From the NCBI GenBank assembly GCA_000961595.1, contig LADO01000021.1, positions 21,228 through 85,227 on the forward strand: 64,000 nt of DNA, in the 5' to 3' direction. The notes under the pieces were generated by a model. It ran no database searches. It worked only from the letters and a program-made list of their open reading frames with translations, and was not told where the DNA came from. The translations under genes were made by a program, and so were the position numbers. This DNA comes from Peptococcaceae bacterium BRH_c4b (GTDB lineage Bacteria > Bacillota > Desulfotomaculia > Desulfotomaculales > Desulfocucumaceae). Shown here piece by piece: positions 26,383 to 35,222 of the stretch (positions within the stretch are counted from its first letter, which is position 1; the number at the start of each line of letters is the position of its first letter).

Positions 26383-29300
26383 AATAACCGAATCCGCCAT
26401 TGAAAAATTTGCCATAGAACTCCTCGAACATCAAGGTTATCACTACATATACGCTCCGGATATCGCACCCGACAGCGATACACCGGAGAGGCAATCCTTT
26501 GAAGATGTGCTGTTGCTGGAACGCCTGCAAACTGCTGTTGGCAGGATAAATCCCAAAATACCGGCAGATGTCCGGGATGATGCAATCAAACAAATACAGC
26601 GTTTTAATTCACCTGAACTGATCGCCAATAACGAAGCATTTCACCGGATGCTTACCGAAGGCATAAAAGTAAGCTATCAGAAAGACGGAAACGACAGAGG
26701 GGATATAGTCTGGCTGATTGATTTTAATAAACCTGATAATAACGATTTTATTGTTGCCAATCAATTTACGGTAATTGAAAACGGAGTAAATAAGCGCCCG
26801 GATATTATTCTTTTTGTAAACGGATTGCCATTAGCCGTGATCGAACTGAAAAATCCTGCGGATGAAAATGCAACAATAAAATCAGCTTACCAACAATTGC
26901 AAACCTACAAACAAGCCATCCCGGGCCTCTTCACCTTCAATGGCTTTATGATTATTTCCGATGGGCTGGAAGCAAAAGCAGGCTCACTTTCTGCCGGTTT
27001 AAGCCGCTTTATGACCTGGAAATCATCTGACGGTAAAACAGAAGCATCTCATCTTATCGGACAGCTGGAAACACTAATTAAAGGAATGCTTAATAAGGAA
27101 ACACTGTTAGACCTGATTCGTCATTTTATCGTATTTGAAAAGTCCAAAAAAGAAGACAGGGAAACCGGCATTATCACCATACAAACTATCAAGAAATTAG
27201 CGGCTTACCATCAGTATTACGCAGTAAACAGGGCGGTAGAATCTACACTGAGAGCTGCGGGATACCTACCCCCATCTGTGAATGATGGTGTGGATACGGT
27301 AATGGAATCACCTGAAAGTTATGGTGTGGCTGGTGTAAAACAACAACCTGTGGGTGACCGTAAAGGCGGCGTGGTCTGGCATACGCAGGGAAGCGGTAAA
27401 TCACTGTCGATGGTGTTCTATACCGGAAAAATTGTACTCGCCATGAATAACCCAACCGTAGTGATCATAACAGACCGAAACGATCTGGACGACCAGTTGT
27501 TTGATACTTTTGCATCTTCAAAACAACTTCTCAGACAAGACCCCGTGCAGGCAGAAGACAGAGAGCAATTAAAAGATCTGTTGAAAGTTGCCTCGGGAGG
27601 CGTGGTTTTTACAACCATACAGAAGTTTCAACCGGACGAAGGCAATGTTTATGAGCAGCTTTCAAACAGGAAAAATATTATTGTAATAGCAGACGAAGCT
27701 CACAGAACACAATATGGCTTTAAAGCAAAAACAATTGATGATAAGGATGAGCAGGGAAATGTAATCGGCAAAAAAATTGTCTACGGCTTCGCAAAATATA
27801 TGCGTGATGCACTGCCCAATGCAACCTATCTTGGTTTTACAGGGACGCCAATCGAGAGCACAGATGTAAATACCCCTGCTGTTTTTGGGAATTATGTTGA
27901 TGTCTACGATATATCGCAGGCCATTGATGATGGAGCAACCGTAAGGATTTATTATGAAAGCAGATTGGCTAAAATTAATCTCAGCGAAGAAGGTAAAAAG
28001 CTGGTTGCTGATTTGGACGAAGAACTTGATAAGGGTGAGTTGACAGAAACTCAAAAAGCCAAGGCGAAATGGACACAACTGGAAGCTTTGATTGGCAGTG
28101 AAGATCGGATAAAACAAGTTGCACAGGATATTGTCAATCATTTTGAACAAAGACAGGAAGTATTTGAAGGCAAAGGAATGATTGTGTCCATGTCAAGAAG
28201 GATTGCCGCCGGCTTATATGATGAAATTATTAAAATTAAACCGCAATGGCACAGCGATGACTTGAAAAAGGGCGTTATCAAAGTGGTTATGACCTCTGCC
28301 TCTTCTGATGGACCAAAAATTTCAAAGCATCACACAACGAAAGAGCAGAGAAGATCACTGGCAGATAGGATGAAGGATCCGGAAGATGAGTTAAAACTGG
28401 TCATTGTTCGGGATATGTGGCTTACCGGTTTTGATGCTCCTTCGATGCATACTCTATACATCGATAAGCCTATGAAAGGCCATAACCTGATGCAGGCTAT
28501 TGCCAGGGTTAACAGAGTATATAAAGACAAGCCCGGTGGTTTAGTGGTGGATTATCTTGGCATTGCATCAGACCTGAAAAAAGCGTTAGCTTTCTATTCT
28601 GACAGTGGAGGCAAAGGCAATCCTGCCATTGCTCAGGAAAAAGCAGTGAAATTAATGTTGGAAAAACTGGAAGTTGTGTCACAGATGTACCATGGATTTT
28701 CTTATGAGAATTATTTTGATGCGGATACAGCAAGGAAACTATCGATTATCCTTGCGGCAGAGGAGCATATTCTCGGTCTCGAAAACGGCAAAAAAAGATA
28801 CATTGATGAAATAACGGCATTATCAAAAGCTTTTGCCATAGCCATTCCACACGAACAGGCAATGGATGTAAAAGATGAAGTTTCATTTTTCCAGGCTGTA
28901 AAGTCCAGATTAGCAAAGTTTGATATTACCGGCACAGGTAAAACAAACGAAGAAATTGAAACCGCAATCAGGCAGGTTATTGATAAAGCCTTAGTAACCG
29001 AGCAAGTGATAGATGTTTTTGATGCAGCTGGCATTAAGAAACCGGATATTTCCATACTTTCAGAAGAATTTCTTTTGGAAGTAAAAAATATGGAACATAA
29101 AAATGTCGCTCTTGAAGTTCTTAAGAAATTGCTCAATGATGAAATTAAATCAAGGACTAAAAGAAACCTAATACAAAGTAAAGCTTTAATGGAAATGCTT
29201 GAAAATTCAATTAAAAAATATCACAACAAAATATTAACAGCGGCAGAAGTTATTGAAGAATTAATAACACTAGGTAAAGATATTCAAAGAATGGACAAAG

Positions 29301-29608
29301 AGCCTCAAGAAATGGGTTTGTCAGAATATGAATATGCTTTTTATACAGCTATTGCAAACAATGATAGCGCCAGGGAATTAATGCAAAAAGATAAGTTAAG
29401 GGAATTGGCTGTTGTACTATTTGAGAAAATAAAAGAAAACACGTCAATAGACTGGACAATAAAGGAAAGCGTAAAAGCAAAATTAAAAGTAATTGTAAAA
29501 CGGACTTTAAGGCAATATGGTTATCCTCCGGATATGCAGAAACTTGCAACAGAGACAGTATTAAAACAGGCTGAATTGATTGCAGAGGAATTAACCCATA
29601 AAGGATAA
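26375..29608 (+). CDS. hsdR: Type I restriction enzyme, ATPase/endonuclease subunit HsdR
   Basis: 1077 residues. N-terminal PD-(D/E)xK nuclease (RPDIILFVNGLPLAVIELKNP, ~145-165), SF2 translocase motor with Walker A TQGSGKSLSM, DEAH box VIADEAHRTQYG, GFTGTPIE, and motif VI QAIARVNRVY. The C-terminal helical domain binds the methylase core. It translocates DNA and cuts unmodified targets. The ATG overlaps the RAYT gene by eight bases. All motifs are intact, so the enzyme is probably functional. Confidence 0.96.
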   Translation: MAKITESAIEKFAIELLEHQGYHYIYAPDIAPDSDTPERQSFEDVLLLERLQTAVGRINPKIPADVRDDAIKQIQRFNSPELIANNEAFHRMLTEGIKVSYQKDGNDRGDIVWLIDFNKPDNNDFIVANQFTVIENGVNKRPDIILFVNGLPLAVIELKNPADENATIKSAYQQLQTYKQAIPGLFTFNGFMIISDGLEAKAGSLSAGLSRFMTWKSSDGKTEASHLIGQLETLIKGMLNKETLLDLIRHFIVFEKSKKEDRETGIITIQTIKKLAAYHQYYAVNRAVESTLRAAGYLPPSVNDGVDTVMESPESYGVAGVKQQPVGDRKGGVVWHTQGSGKSLSMVFYTGKIVLAMNNPTVVIITDRNDLDDQLFDTFASSKQLLRQDPVQAEDREQLKDLLKVASGGVVFTTIQKFQPDEGNVYEQLSNRKNIIVIADEAHRTQYGFKAKTIDDKDEQGNVIGKKIVYGFAKYMRDALPNATYLGFTGTPIESTDVNTPAVFGNYVDVYDISQAIDDGATVRIYYESRLAKINLSEEGKKLVADLDEELDKGELTETQKAKAKWTQLEALIGSEDRIKQVAQDIVNHFEQRQEVFEGKGMIVSMSRRIAAGLYDEIIKIKPQWHSDDLKKGVIKVVMTSASSDGPKISKHHTTKEQRRSLADRMKDPEDELKLVIVRDMWLTGFDAPSMHTLYIDKPMKGHNLMQAIARVNRVYKDKPGGLVVDYLGIASDLKKALAFYSDSGGKGNPAIAQEKAVKLMLEKLEVVSQMYHGFSYENYFDADTARKLSIILAAEEHILGLENGKKRYIDEITALSKAFAIAIPHEQAMDVKDEVSFFQAVKSRLAKFDITGTGKTNEEIETAIRQVIDKALVTEQVIDVFDAAGIKKPDISILSEEFLLEVKNMEHKNVALEVLKKLLNDEIKSRTKRNLIQSKALMEMLENSIKKYHNKILTAAEVIEELITLGKDIQRMDKEPQEMGLSEYEYAFYTAIANNDSARELMQKDKLRELAVVLFEKIKENTSIDWTIKESVKAKLKVIVKRTLRQYGYPPDMQKLATETVLKQAELIAEELTHKG

Positions 29609-29623
29609 AATGATTCTTGGAAA

Positions 29624-29803
29624 ATGAACAAGACAGGAATATCACATAGGAAAGCAAGTAGTCTTTTTGCCCCTAATTCAAGCGCTGTCATTGCTGTGGA
29701 GACCTTTGGAGATTTTCTGAGTTTCAACCTACACCTTCACATCATTGTAACGGATGGCTGTTTTAATAAAGACGGCGGGGTTATGATTGGGGCCGTCCTA
29801 TAG
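29624..29803 (+). pseudogene. IS91-like transposase relic
   Basis: A 59-codon frame containing AVETFGDFLSFNLHLHIIVTDGCFNKDGG. It resembles the internal HUH region of IS91-family transposases, where the histidine pair HLHIIVTDG is conserved. Everything else of the element is missing. It lies immediately after hsdR at the right edge of the island. Confidence 0.7.
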
Positions 29804-29807
29804 AGGA

Positions 29808-29862
29808 ATAGGGACACACTTCTCTTTAGGGTCTGTCTCCAGGGTCGGAAAAATGTCCCCAA
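29808..29862. repeat. Repeat family B copy
   Basis: AGGGACACACTTCTC through GGAAAAATGTCCCC, a degenerate inverted repeat of family B, between the IS91-like relic and deoC. Confidence 0.6.
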
Positions 29863-29871
29863 TTTGAGGTA

Positions 29872-30546
29872 TCAACCAGGAAGTTGCGCTATTATTTCCT
29901 TTCCCGCACTGGCGCCTATGCGGCTGGCCCCTGCTTCGATCATGGCCAGGGCCTGCAGGGCGTTTTTAATACCGCCGGAGGCTTTCACTCCCATGTCCGG
30001 GCCCACTGTTTTTCGCATCAGGGCTACATCTTCCACCGTCGCCCCACCCGTTCCAAAGCCGGTGCTGGTTTTAACAAAATGTGCTCCGGCATCCCTGGCC
30101 AGCATGCAGGCGGCGGCCTTTTCTTCATCGGTCAGATAGCAGGTTTCGATTATAACCTTTACCAAAGCGTCTTGCCTCTCAGACATGGCCGCCTCCACCA
30201 CTGCCAGGATGTCTCGCCTTACCTCTTCATGACGGCCGGCTTTCAGCGCACCCACATTGATGACCATATCAACTTCCGAGGCTCCGGCCCGCACCGCCTC
30301 CCCTGCCTCAAAAGCCTTGGCGGCGGAAGAGGTTGCCCCCAGTGGAAATCCAATTACAGCACAAACTACCACATCAGAACCGGCCAATATTTTCGCGGCC
30401 AGAGGTACGTAACAGGGGTTAATGCAAACCGATGCAAAACCGTATTCCAGAGCCTCTCGGCAAAGATGCCGTACATCCTCCCCGGTGCCCACTGCCTTCA
30501 GCAGGGTGTGGTCAATCATCCCGGCCATTTGTTTTTTATCAATCAT
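29872..30546 (-). CDS. deoC: Deoxyribose-phosphate aldolase
   Basis: 224 residues, full family length. TIM barrel with the catalytic lysines in [15 protein letters not shown] and [10 protein letters not shown] and the phosphate-binding [22 protein letters not shown]. It cleaves 2-deoxyribose-5-phosphate to acetaldehyde and glyceraldehyde-3-phosphate in deoxynucleoside catabolism. The ATG follows AGGAGATC. Its 3' half is duplicated at 21696-22080, on the other side of the restriction island and in the same orientation. Confidence 0.95.
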   Translation of the reverse strand: MIDKKQMAGMIDHTLLKAVGTGEDVRHLCREALEYGFASVCINPCYVPLAAKILAGSDVVVCAVIGFPLGATSSAAKAFEAGEAVRAGASEVDMVINVGALKAGRHEEVRRDILAVVEAAMSERQDALVKVIIETCYLTDEEKAAACMLARDAGAHFVKTSTGFGTGGATVEDVALMRKTVGPDMGVKASGGIKNALQALAMIEAGASRIGASAGKEIIAQLPG

Positions 30547-30618
30547 CGTCCCTGATCTCCTTTAACTGGGAAAATCCTTCTGACAATCCCCAATGGCAAT
30601 ACTGAATTAAAGCATAAC

Positions 30619-30747
30619 ATAAGTGAGCCTTGGGTTCGGAAGGGGTTATTCCCCTACCGAACCCTTAGAGCGAACTTAGTTCAAGCTATACAGCCTGTTG
30701 ATCCCCGACCTTCGAGAACGGGGTTTTACAGGCTGTTAGCGAGATAA
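30619..30747 (+). repeat. Repeat family A, copy 3
   Basis: Uninterrupted ~130-bp copy running ATAAGTGAGCC to GTTAGCGAGATAA with three nested hairpins. It lies upstream of deoC (opposite strand) and the DUF896 gene. Confidence 0.88.
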
Positions 30748-30798
30748 AACCCGGGCACATACATCCGAATATAAAAAGTATACCAGATAGTTCTTTGT

Positions 30799-30827
30799 TT
30801 GGTACTGCTAATTGTAAGTGATATAAT
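30799..30827 (+). promoter_or_regulatory. Promoter of the DUF896 gene
   Basis: TTGGTA (30799-30804), a 17-base spacer and a perfect TATAAT (30822-30827). The predicted start leaves only a ~14-base leader, which contains the ribosome binding site. Confidence 0.6.
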
Positions 30828-30847
30828 AGCAGCTAGAGGTGAATGAG

Positions 30848-31099
30848 TTGATAACTAAAGAATTGGTGGATAAAATCAATTATCTTGCCCGCAAGCAAAG
30901 AAGTAGCGGGCTTACCGACGATGAGCGTTATGAGCAGAAGAAACTGCGGGAACTCTACCTGGAGGGTATACGCGTACAAGTAGTTGACGCCATGGATTCC
31001 ATGGGGCTGAAGCCCAAGAAGCAGCCCGGCAAAAAAACGGAAAAACATCACGGAGGCTGCTCCTGCGGGCACTGTCACGGCAGCGAAAAATTGCGTTAA
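30848..31099 (+). CDS. DUF896 (YnzC/UPF0291) family protein
   Basis: About 83 residues from a TTG six bases after AGAGGTG, giving (M)ITKELVDKINYLARKQRSSGL, which aligns with the family N-terminus; a GTG three codons earlier lies inside the ribosome binding site. The conserved LTDDERYEQKKLRELYLEG helix pair is present. The C-terminal tail is unusual: HHGGCSCGHCHG, a His/Cys cluster that may bind metal. B. subtilis YnzC is linked to the SOS region, but its function is unclear. Confidence 0.87.
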   Translation: MITKELVDKINYLARKQRSSGLTDDERYEQKKLRELYLEGIRVQVVDAMDSMGLKPKKQPGKKTEKHHGGCSCGHCHGSEKLR

Positions 31100-31188
31100 C
31101 AAGAATTACGGTTAAAGTCGACTGTGAGAGTATATAAATCTGCTTACAACACAAATATCAAAATTTAACCGGGACCGGAGACAGCACT

Positions 31189-31779
31189 ATGAAAAAAGAA
31201 CTGGACTTACTTTACAAAGAAATAGCTAGTTGCACCAGGTGCCACCTGGCCCAGGAAAGAATAAACCCCGTCCGGGACCAAAGCGATCCGGGTAAGGCCA
31301 GGGTAATTCTGGTGGGAGAAGCACCGGGAGCAAACGAAATAAAACACGGCTTTCCCTTTGCAGGGGAAGCCGGTAAAAAATTAAGCACCTACCTATCCCT
31401 GGCAGGACTTACCAGAGAAGAAGTATACATTACAAATGTAGTCAGGTGCCGCCCCACAGCCAACGGCGGCAAAAGAAACCGTACCCCCGCCAAGGAAATA
31501 CCTCTGTGCGGTGGCTGGCTGGACAGGGAACTGGCTATATTCCGCTCCCATACAGTGATTCCCCTTACCGTGGTGACTCTGGGTAATATTTCCCTGAAGT
31601 GGCTTTGCGGCAAGTCATGCATCATCGGCAACTGCCATGGCAGGCTGGTACAGTTAGACGAAATGAAAATATTGCCTATGTATCACCCTGCGGCAGCCAT
31701 TTATAGAAAGGAACTGGACGCTCTAATCCGTTCTGAATTTGAGGAACTTGGTAAATATATCGAAGCAGCCGGGCAGTGA
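31189..31779 (+). CDS. Uracil-DNA glycosylase family protein (family 4-like, Fe-S)
   Basis: 196 residues. Motif A region GEAPGANE (~43), the FAGEAGKKL loop, and motif B MYHPAA (~164) are those of the UDG superfamily. Cys at SCTRC (~16, 19), VVRCRP (~87) and IPLCGG (~104) fit the four ligands of the family 4 [4Fe-4S] cluster. It removes uracil from DNA to start base excision repair. It stands alone on the plus strand between deoC and the MBL hydrolase. Confidence 0.88.
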   Translation: MKKELDLLYKEIASCTRCHLAQERINPVRDQSDPGKARVILVGEAPGANEIKHGFPFAGEAGKKLSTYLSLAGLTREEVYITNVVRCRPTANGGKRNRTPAKEIPLCGGWLDRELAIFRSHTVIPLTVVTLGNISLKWLCGKSCIIGNCHGRLVQLDEMKILPMYHPAAAIYRKELDALIRSEFEELGKYIEAAGQ

Positions 31780-31794
31780 TCCATCACCTGCACG

Positions 31795-31944
31795 TTACCC
31801 TTCATCCTTTGCAGATGCTACAAACTCCTCCATTATTTTATCTTCACCGCCGCTGTTATAAGCCACGATATTTTTCAGGTGCACAAAGGAATCAAGGTCT
31901 ACCTGTGCAAACTGCAGGGCGACGCCGTCGCTATCCTCAAACAC
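31795..31944 (-). CDS. Possible small ORF or gene remnant
   Basis: A 49-codon minus-strand frame from GTG to TAA with protein-like composition (VFEDSDGVALQFAQVDLDSF, then HLKNIVAYNSGGEDKIMEEF). An in-frame stop lies two codons before the GTG and the ribosome binding site is poor, so it may be the C-terminal relic of a larger gene. No family recognised. Confidence 0.3.
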   Translation of the reverse strand: MFEDSDGVALQFAQVDLDSFVHLKNIVAYNSGGEDKIMEEFVASAKDEG

Positions 31945-31969
31945 CTTTTACGGCTGGCTAAAGGAAGGG

Positions 31970-32605
31970 CTACCATGTCCCGTTAAGAAAGGGGTTATGC
32001 TTCGCTTCCTCCCCGATGGTGGAAGAAGGCCCGTGACCGGGATAAACCCCTGTATTTTCGGGAAAACCCAGAAGTTTATCTTTTATCGAAGCGATAAGCT
32101 GATTATGGTCCCCTCCGTGAAAGTCGGACCTTCCCACCGAACCGGCAAAAAGGGTATCGCCGGTGATTAGATTATCCCCGGCAACAATGGTTATGCCACC
32201 GGGAGTGTGGCCGGGGGTATGAATCACCTTTAGTTTAACTTTGCCCACATCCACGGTATCCCCGTCGTTTAACAGGCGATCTGCTTCTTTCAATTTGATA
32301 TCTGACCCCGTGTAAGCAGAGAGGTTGTATTTGGGATTGGTCAACATGGCAGCATCCCCGGTATGTATCAATACCAGCGCCCCTGTAGACTGCTGCACCT
32401 GCTGCAGTGCCCCGATATGGTCCACGTGCCCGTGGGTAAGAATGATATACCCGCATTTAAGGTTCAGACTCTCCAGCCGCTTCAATATTCTGCCGCCCTC
32501 GGCGCCGGGATCCACCACCGCAGCCTCCCGGGTCTCCTCACAACCAATAATATAACAGTTGTTATCCATCGGACCTACGGAAAATCCTTCAAATATCAAT
32601 ATCAT
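31970..32605 (-). CDS. MBL-fold metallo-hydrolase (glyoxalase II-like)
   Basis: 211 residues with the metal motif THGHVDHIGAL (~58) and further ligand His/Asp residues in HTPGHTPGG, TGDTLFAGSVGRSDF and YPGHGP. This is the YcbL/GloB-like group often found between dtd and hisS in Clostridia. The substrate is not predictable; glutathione thioesters are unlikely in this lineage. The ATG follows AAGGAGG. Confidence 0.9.
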   Translation of the reverse strand: MILIFEGFSVGPMDNNCYIIGCEETREAAVVDPGAEGGRILKRLESLNLKCGYIILTHGHVDHIGALQQVQQSTGALVLIHTGDAAMLTNPKYNLSAYTGSDIKLKEADRLLNDGDTVDVGKVKLKVIHTPGHTPGGITIVAGDNLITGDTLFAGSVGRSDFHGGDHNQLIASIKDKLLGFPENTGVYPGHGPSSTIGEEAKHNPFLNGTW

Positions 32606-32629
32606 GACCTCCTTTTTATCTCGGCCGTT

Positions 32630-32911
32630 TTAAAACAATTTTTTACTGTCCAGAAGCATGGTCACCGGACCGTCGTTTATTATTTCCACCTGCATGTGAG
32701 CCTGGAAAACACCGGTGGCCACCTTCACACCCAGGTTCCGCATACCGGCCACGAATAATTCATACATTTCCTTTCCGGTTTCGGCCGGAGCAGCATCGGA
32801 AAACCCCGGCTCACCCTCTGCACAACCGCTCTCATTGCACATTCCACCCTGTAAACTGTCTATCATATAATATGCATGTTTGCTAATTCTCTCTAACCTC
32901 TCACTGCACAC
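32630..32911 (-). pseudogene. dtd: Truncated D-aminoacyl-tRNA deacylase
   Basis: Residues ~36-93 match the C-terminal third of [23 protein letters not shown], then [20 protein letters not shown] and [11 protein letters not shown]. The N-terminal ~85 residues, which carry the QR and SQFTL active-site segments, are absent and replaced by an unrelated Cys-rich lead ([16 protein letters not shown]). The position directly after relA is the normal dtd location. Probably an internal deletion, so chiral proofreading by DTD is likely lost unless another copy exists. Confidence 0.88.
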
Positions 32912-32925
32912 TTCCCAAATGCCTG

Positions 32926-35091
32926 CTAGCTGGTCCTTTGTACACCGTACACATCTTTTATCCTGCCTATTTTCGCCATGATGTGATTAAGCTGCTCCCT
33001 GGTTTTAACCTCCAGCAGCAGTTCAATGGTGGCTGAATCCTTGCGGCCCCTGGCATTAACGTAATTGGCGCTGATTTTCATTTCCAGCAATACCGCCAGC
33101 ACGTCACTTAGCATGCCGGCCCTGTCCATGGCGGATATCTCCAGCTTAACCTGGAAGGGTTCGTGAAAATTCTCATCCCAGGCCACTTCCACCAGTCTTT
33201 CCCCTTCGCCCCGCTGGAATACGGCAAGATTGCGACAGTCCTCACGGTGAATGGATACACCCCTGCCCCTGGTTATATAACCTACTATGGGATCGCCGGG
33301 AACCGGGTTACAGCAGTGCGCCAGCCTGATCAGAAGGTTATCTATCCCCCTCACCCTGATGCCCTGGGTGGGGCGACCCCAATCATCGGTTTTGGGACGC
33401 GCCTCGGTTACCAGGTTTTGCAATTCCTCAGCCAGGGTTCCCCTTTCTCTGGGTTTTTGATCTTCTTTCAAACGGTTAGCAATCGAACCTGTAGTGATAA
33501 CGCCGTCGCCTATAGCGGCATACACGTCATCAATAGTGTTCAGACTGAATTTTCTGCCAATCTCCAGCACCTTTTCCCCTTTAATCAGTTCATGGTCAAG
33601 GCCGAGTTTTTTGGCTTCCCTTTCCAGTATTTCCTTGCCTTTGACGACGTTTTCTTCCCGCTGTTCCTTTTTAAACCACTGGCGGACGCGGTTTTTGGCC
33701 TGGGAGGTCTTTACGAAATTCAGCCAGTCCCGGCTAGGCCCGGCAGTTGATTTTGAGGTCAGTATATCCACTATGTCACCGTTTTTTAGTTTGTAGTCCA
33801 AAGGCACGATCCTGTTATTCGCCCTCGCCCCAACGCAGCGGTGACCCACCTGGGTATGCACCCGGTAAGCAAAATCTACGGGAACAGAACCCGCGGGCAA
33901 TTCTACCACGTCTCCCTTGGGAGTAAAAACAAAAACTGTATCGGTGAAAAAGTCTATCTTCAGAGTTTCCATGAACTCCCTGGCGTCCCGGAGGTCGTGC
34001 TGCCACTCCAATAACTGACGCAACCAGGCCAACTTCTGATCCAGATTCCTGTCGCCCCTGTCGCCTTCCTTGTAGCGCCAGTGAGCTGCTATACCGTATT
34101 CAGAGGTACGGTGCATATCCCAGGTACGAATCTGTATTTCCAGAGGTTCTCCCTGGTAGCCCATGACCGAGGTGTGCAGGGACTGGTACATGTTTGATTT
34201 GGGCATGGCTATATAATCATCGAACTGTCCCGGGATGGGCTTCCACAGAGTATGCACAATGCCCAGGGCGCCATAACAATCCTTTACCGAGTTAACAATA
34301 ACCCTTACCGCCATTACATCGTAGATCTCGCTGAGATCTTTTTGTTTTTTTTCCATTTTGGTAAATATGCTGTACAGGTGCTTGGGGCGACCCTGAATAT
34401 CAGCTTCAATACCAACGGCTTGCAGTTTTTCGCCAAGAACTTTTATGGCGCCCCGGATGTATTCCTCGCGTTTAAAGCGGGTATTGGCAATTTTTTCAGC
34501 CAGATCATAATACGCCCTCCGGTTTATGAACCTGAAGGACAGGTCTTCCAGTTCCCATTTGAGGCGGTAGATACCCAGCCGGTTGGCCAGAGGCGCGTAT
34601 ATTTCCAGGGTCTCCCGGGCTATTTCCTGCTGCTTGTTTTCCGGCTGATAAACCAGGGTACGCATGTTGTGCAGTCGGTCAGCAAGTTTAATAAGAATAA
34701 CCCGGATATCCTTGGCCATGGCCAGAAACATTTTGCGCAGGTTCTCCGCCTGTTGCTCTTCCTTGGATTTAAACTCCAGACGCCCCAACTTGGTGACACC
34801 CTCCACCAGCAGGGCCACTTCCTCCCCGAATTCATCTTTTATATCTTCCAGGGATTTATTGGTGTCCTCGACCACATCGTGAAGCAAGCCGGCCAGCAGT
34901 GTCTCCATATCCAGTTCCAGATCGGCCAGGATCATGGCTACGTTTAGAGGATGTATGATAAAATCCTCGCCGGAAAAACGGCGCTGCCCCTTGTGTGCCT
35001 CTTCGGCAAAGCGATAGGCATGGTGCAGCAAGGAAATATCCGTCTGAGGATTATAATGTATTAATTTTTGTACTACATCCTCTATAGTCAT
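32926..35091 (-). CDS. relA: (p)ppGpp synthetase/hydrolase, Rel
   Basis: 721 residues, full bifunctional length. HD hydrolase domain ([31 protein letters not shown]), synthetase domain (~220-350, with [21 protein letters not shown] and [15 protein letters not shown]), TGS domain ([28 protein letters not shown]), and the C-terminal zinc/helical and ACT domains. The HD residues look intact, as expected for a single Rel enzyme. It makes and degrades the stringent alarmone. The dtd remnant follows it. Confidence 0.96.
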   Translation of the reverse strand: MTIEDVVQKLIHYNPQTDISLLHHAYRFAEEAHKGQRRFSGEDFIIHPLNVAMILADLELDMETLLAGLLHDVVEDTNKSLEDIKDEFGEEVALLVEGVTKLGRLEFKSKEEQQAENLRKMFLAMAKDIRVILIKLADRLHNMRTLVYQPENKQQEIARETLEIYAPLANRLGIYRLKWELEDLSFRFINRRAYYDLAEKIANTRFKREEYIRGAIKVLGEKLQAVGIEADIQGRPKHLYSIFTKMEKKQKDLSEIYDVMAVRVIVNSVKDCYGALGIVHTLWKPIPGQFDDYIAMPKSNMYQSLHTSVMGYQGEPLEIQIRTWDMHRTSEYGIAAHWRYKEGDRGDRNLDQKLAWLRQLLEWQHDLRDAREFMETLKIDFFTDTVFVFTPKGDVVELPAGSVPVDFAYRVHTQVGHRCVGARANNRIVPLDYKLKNGDIVDILTSKSTAGPSRDWLNFVKTSQAKNRVRQWFKKEQREENVVKGKEILEREAKKLGLDHELIKGEKVLEIGRKFSLNTIDDVYAAIGDGVITTGSIANRLKEDQKPRERGTLAEELQNLVTEARPKTDDWGRPTQGIRVRGIDNLLIRLAHCCNPVPGDPIVGYITRGRGVSIHREDCRNLAVFQRGEGERLVEVAWDENFHEPFQVKLEISAMDRAGMLSDVLAVLLEMKISANYVNARGRKDSATIELLLEVKTREQLNHIMAKIGRIKDVYGVQRTS

Positions 35092-35222
35092 TATACCTTC
35101 CCGCCATCTCTGTCAAAAAAAATGAATCTACTAATAATTATACTGCACAAAGGAAATTGTGTCATAGTCCCTCAATTTATATCTTCCACCCAGGCCTGTC
35201 AATTCTCTTCTTCGCCAAGACC

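Noticed and set aside
31776..31961. Plus-strand 61-codon frame after the uracil-DNA glycosylase gene
   Set aside because: No ribosome binding site and unnatural composition; the opposite strand frame is more protein-like.
34252..34947. 231-codon plus-strand open frame
   Set aside because: It is entirely antisense to relA, lacks a ribosome binding site, and its sequence is not protein-like.
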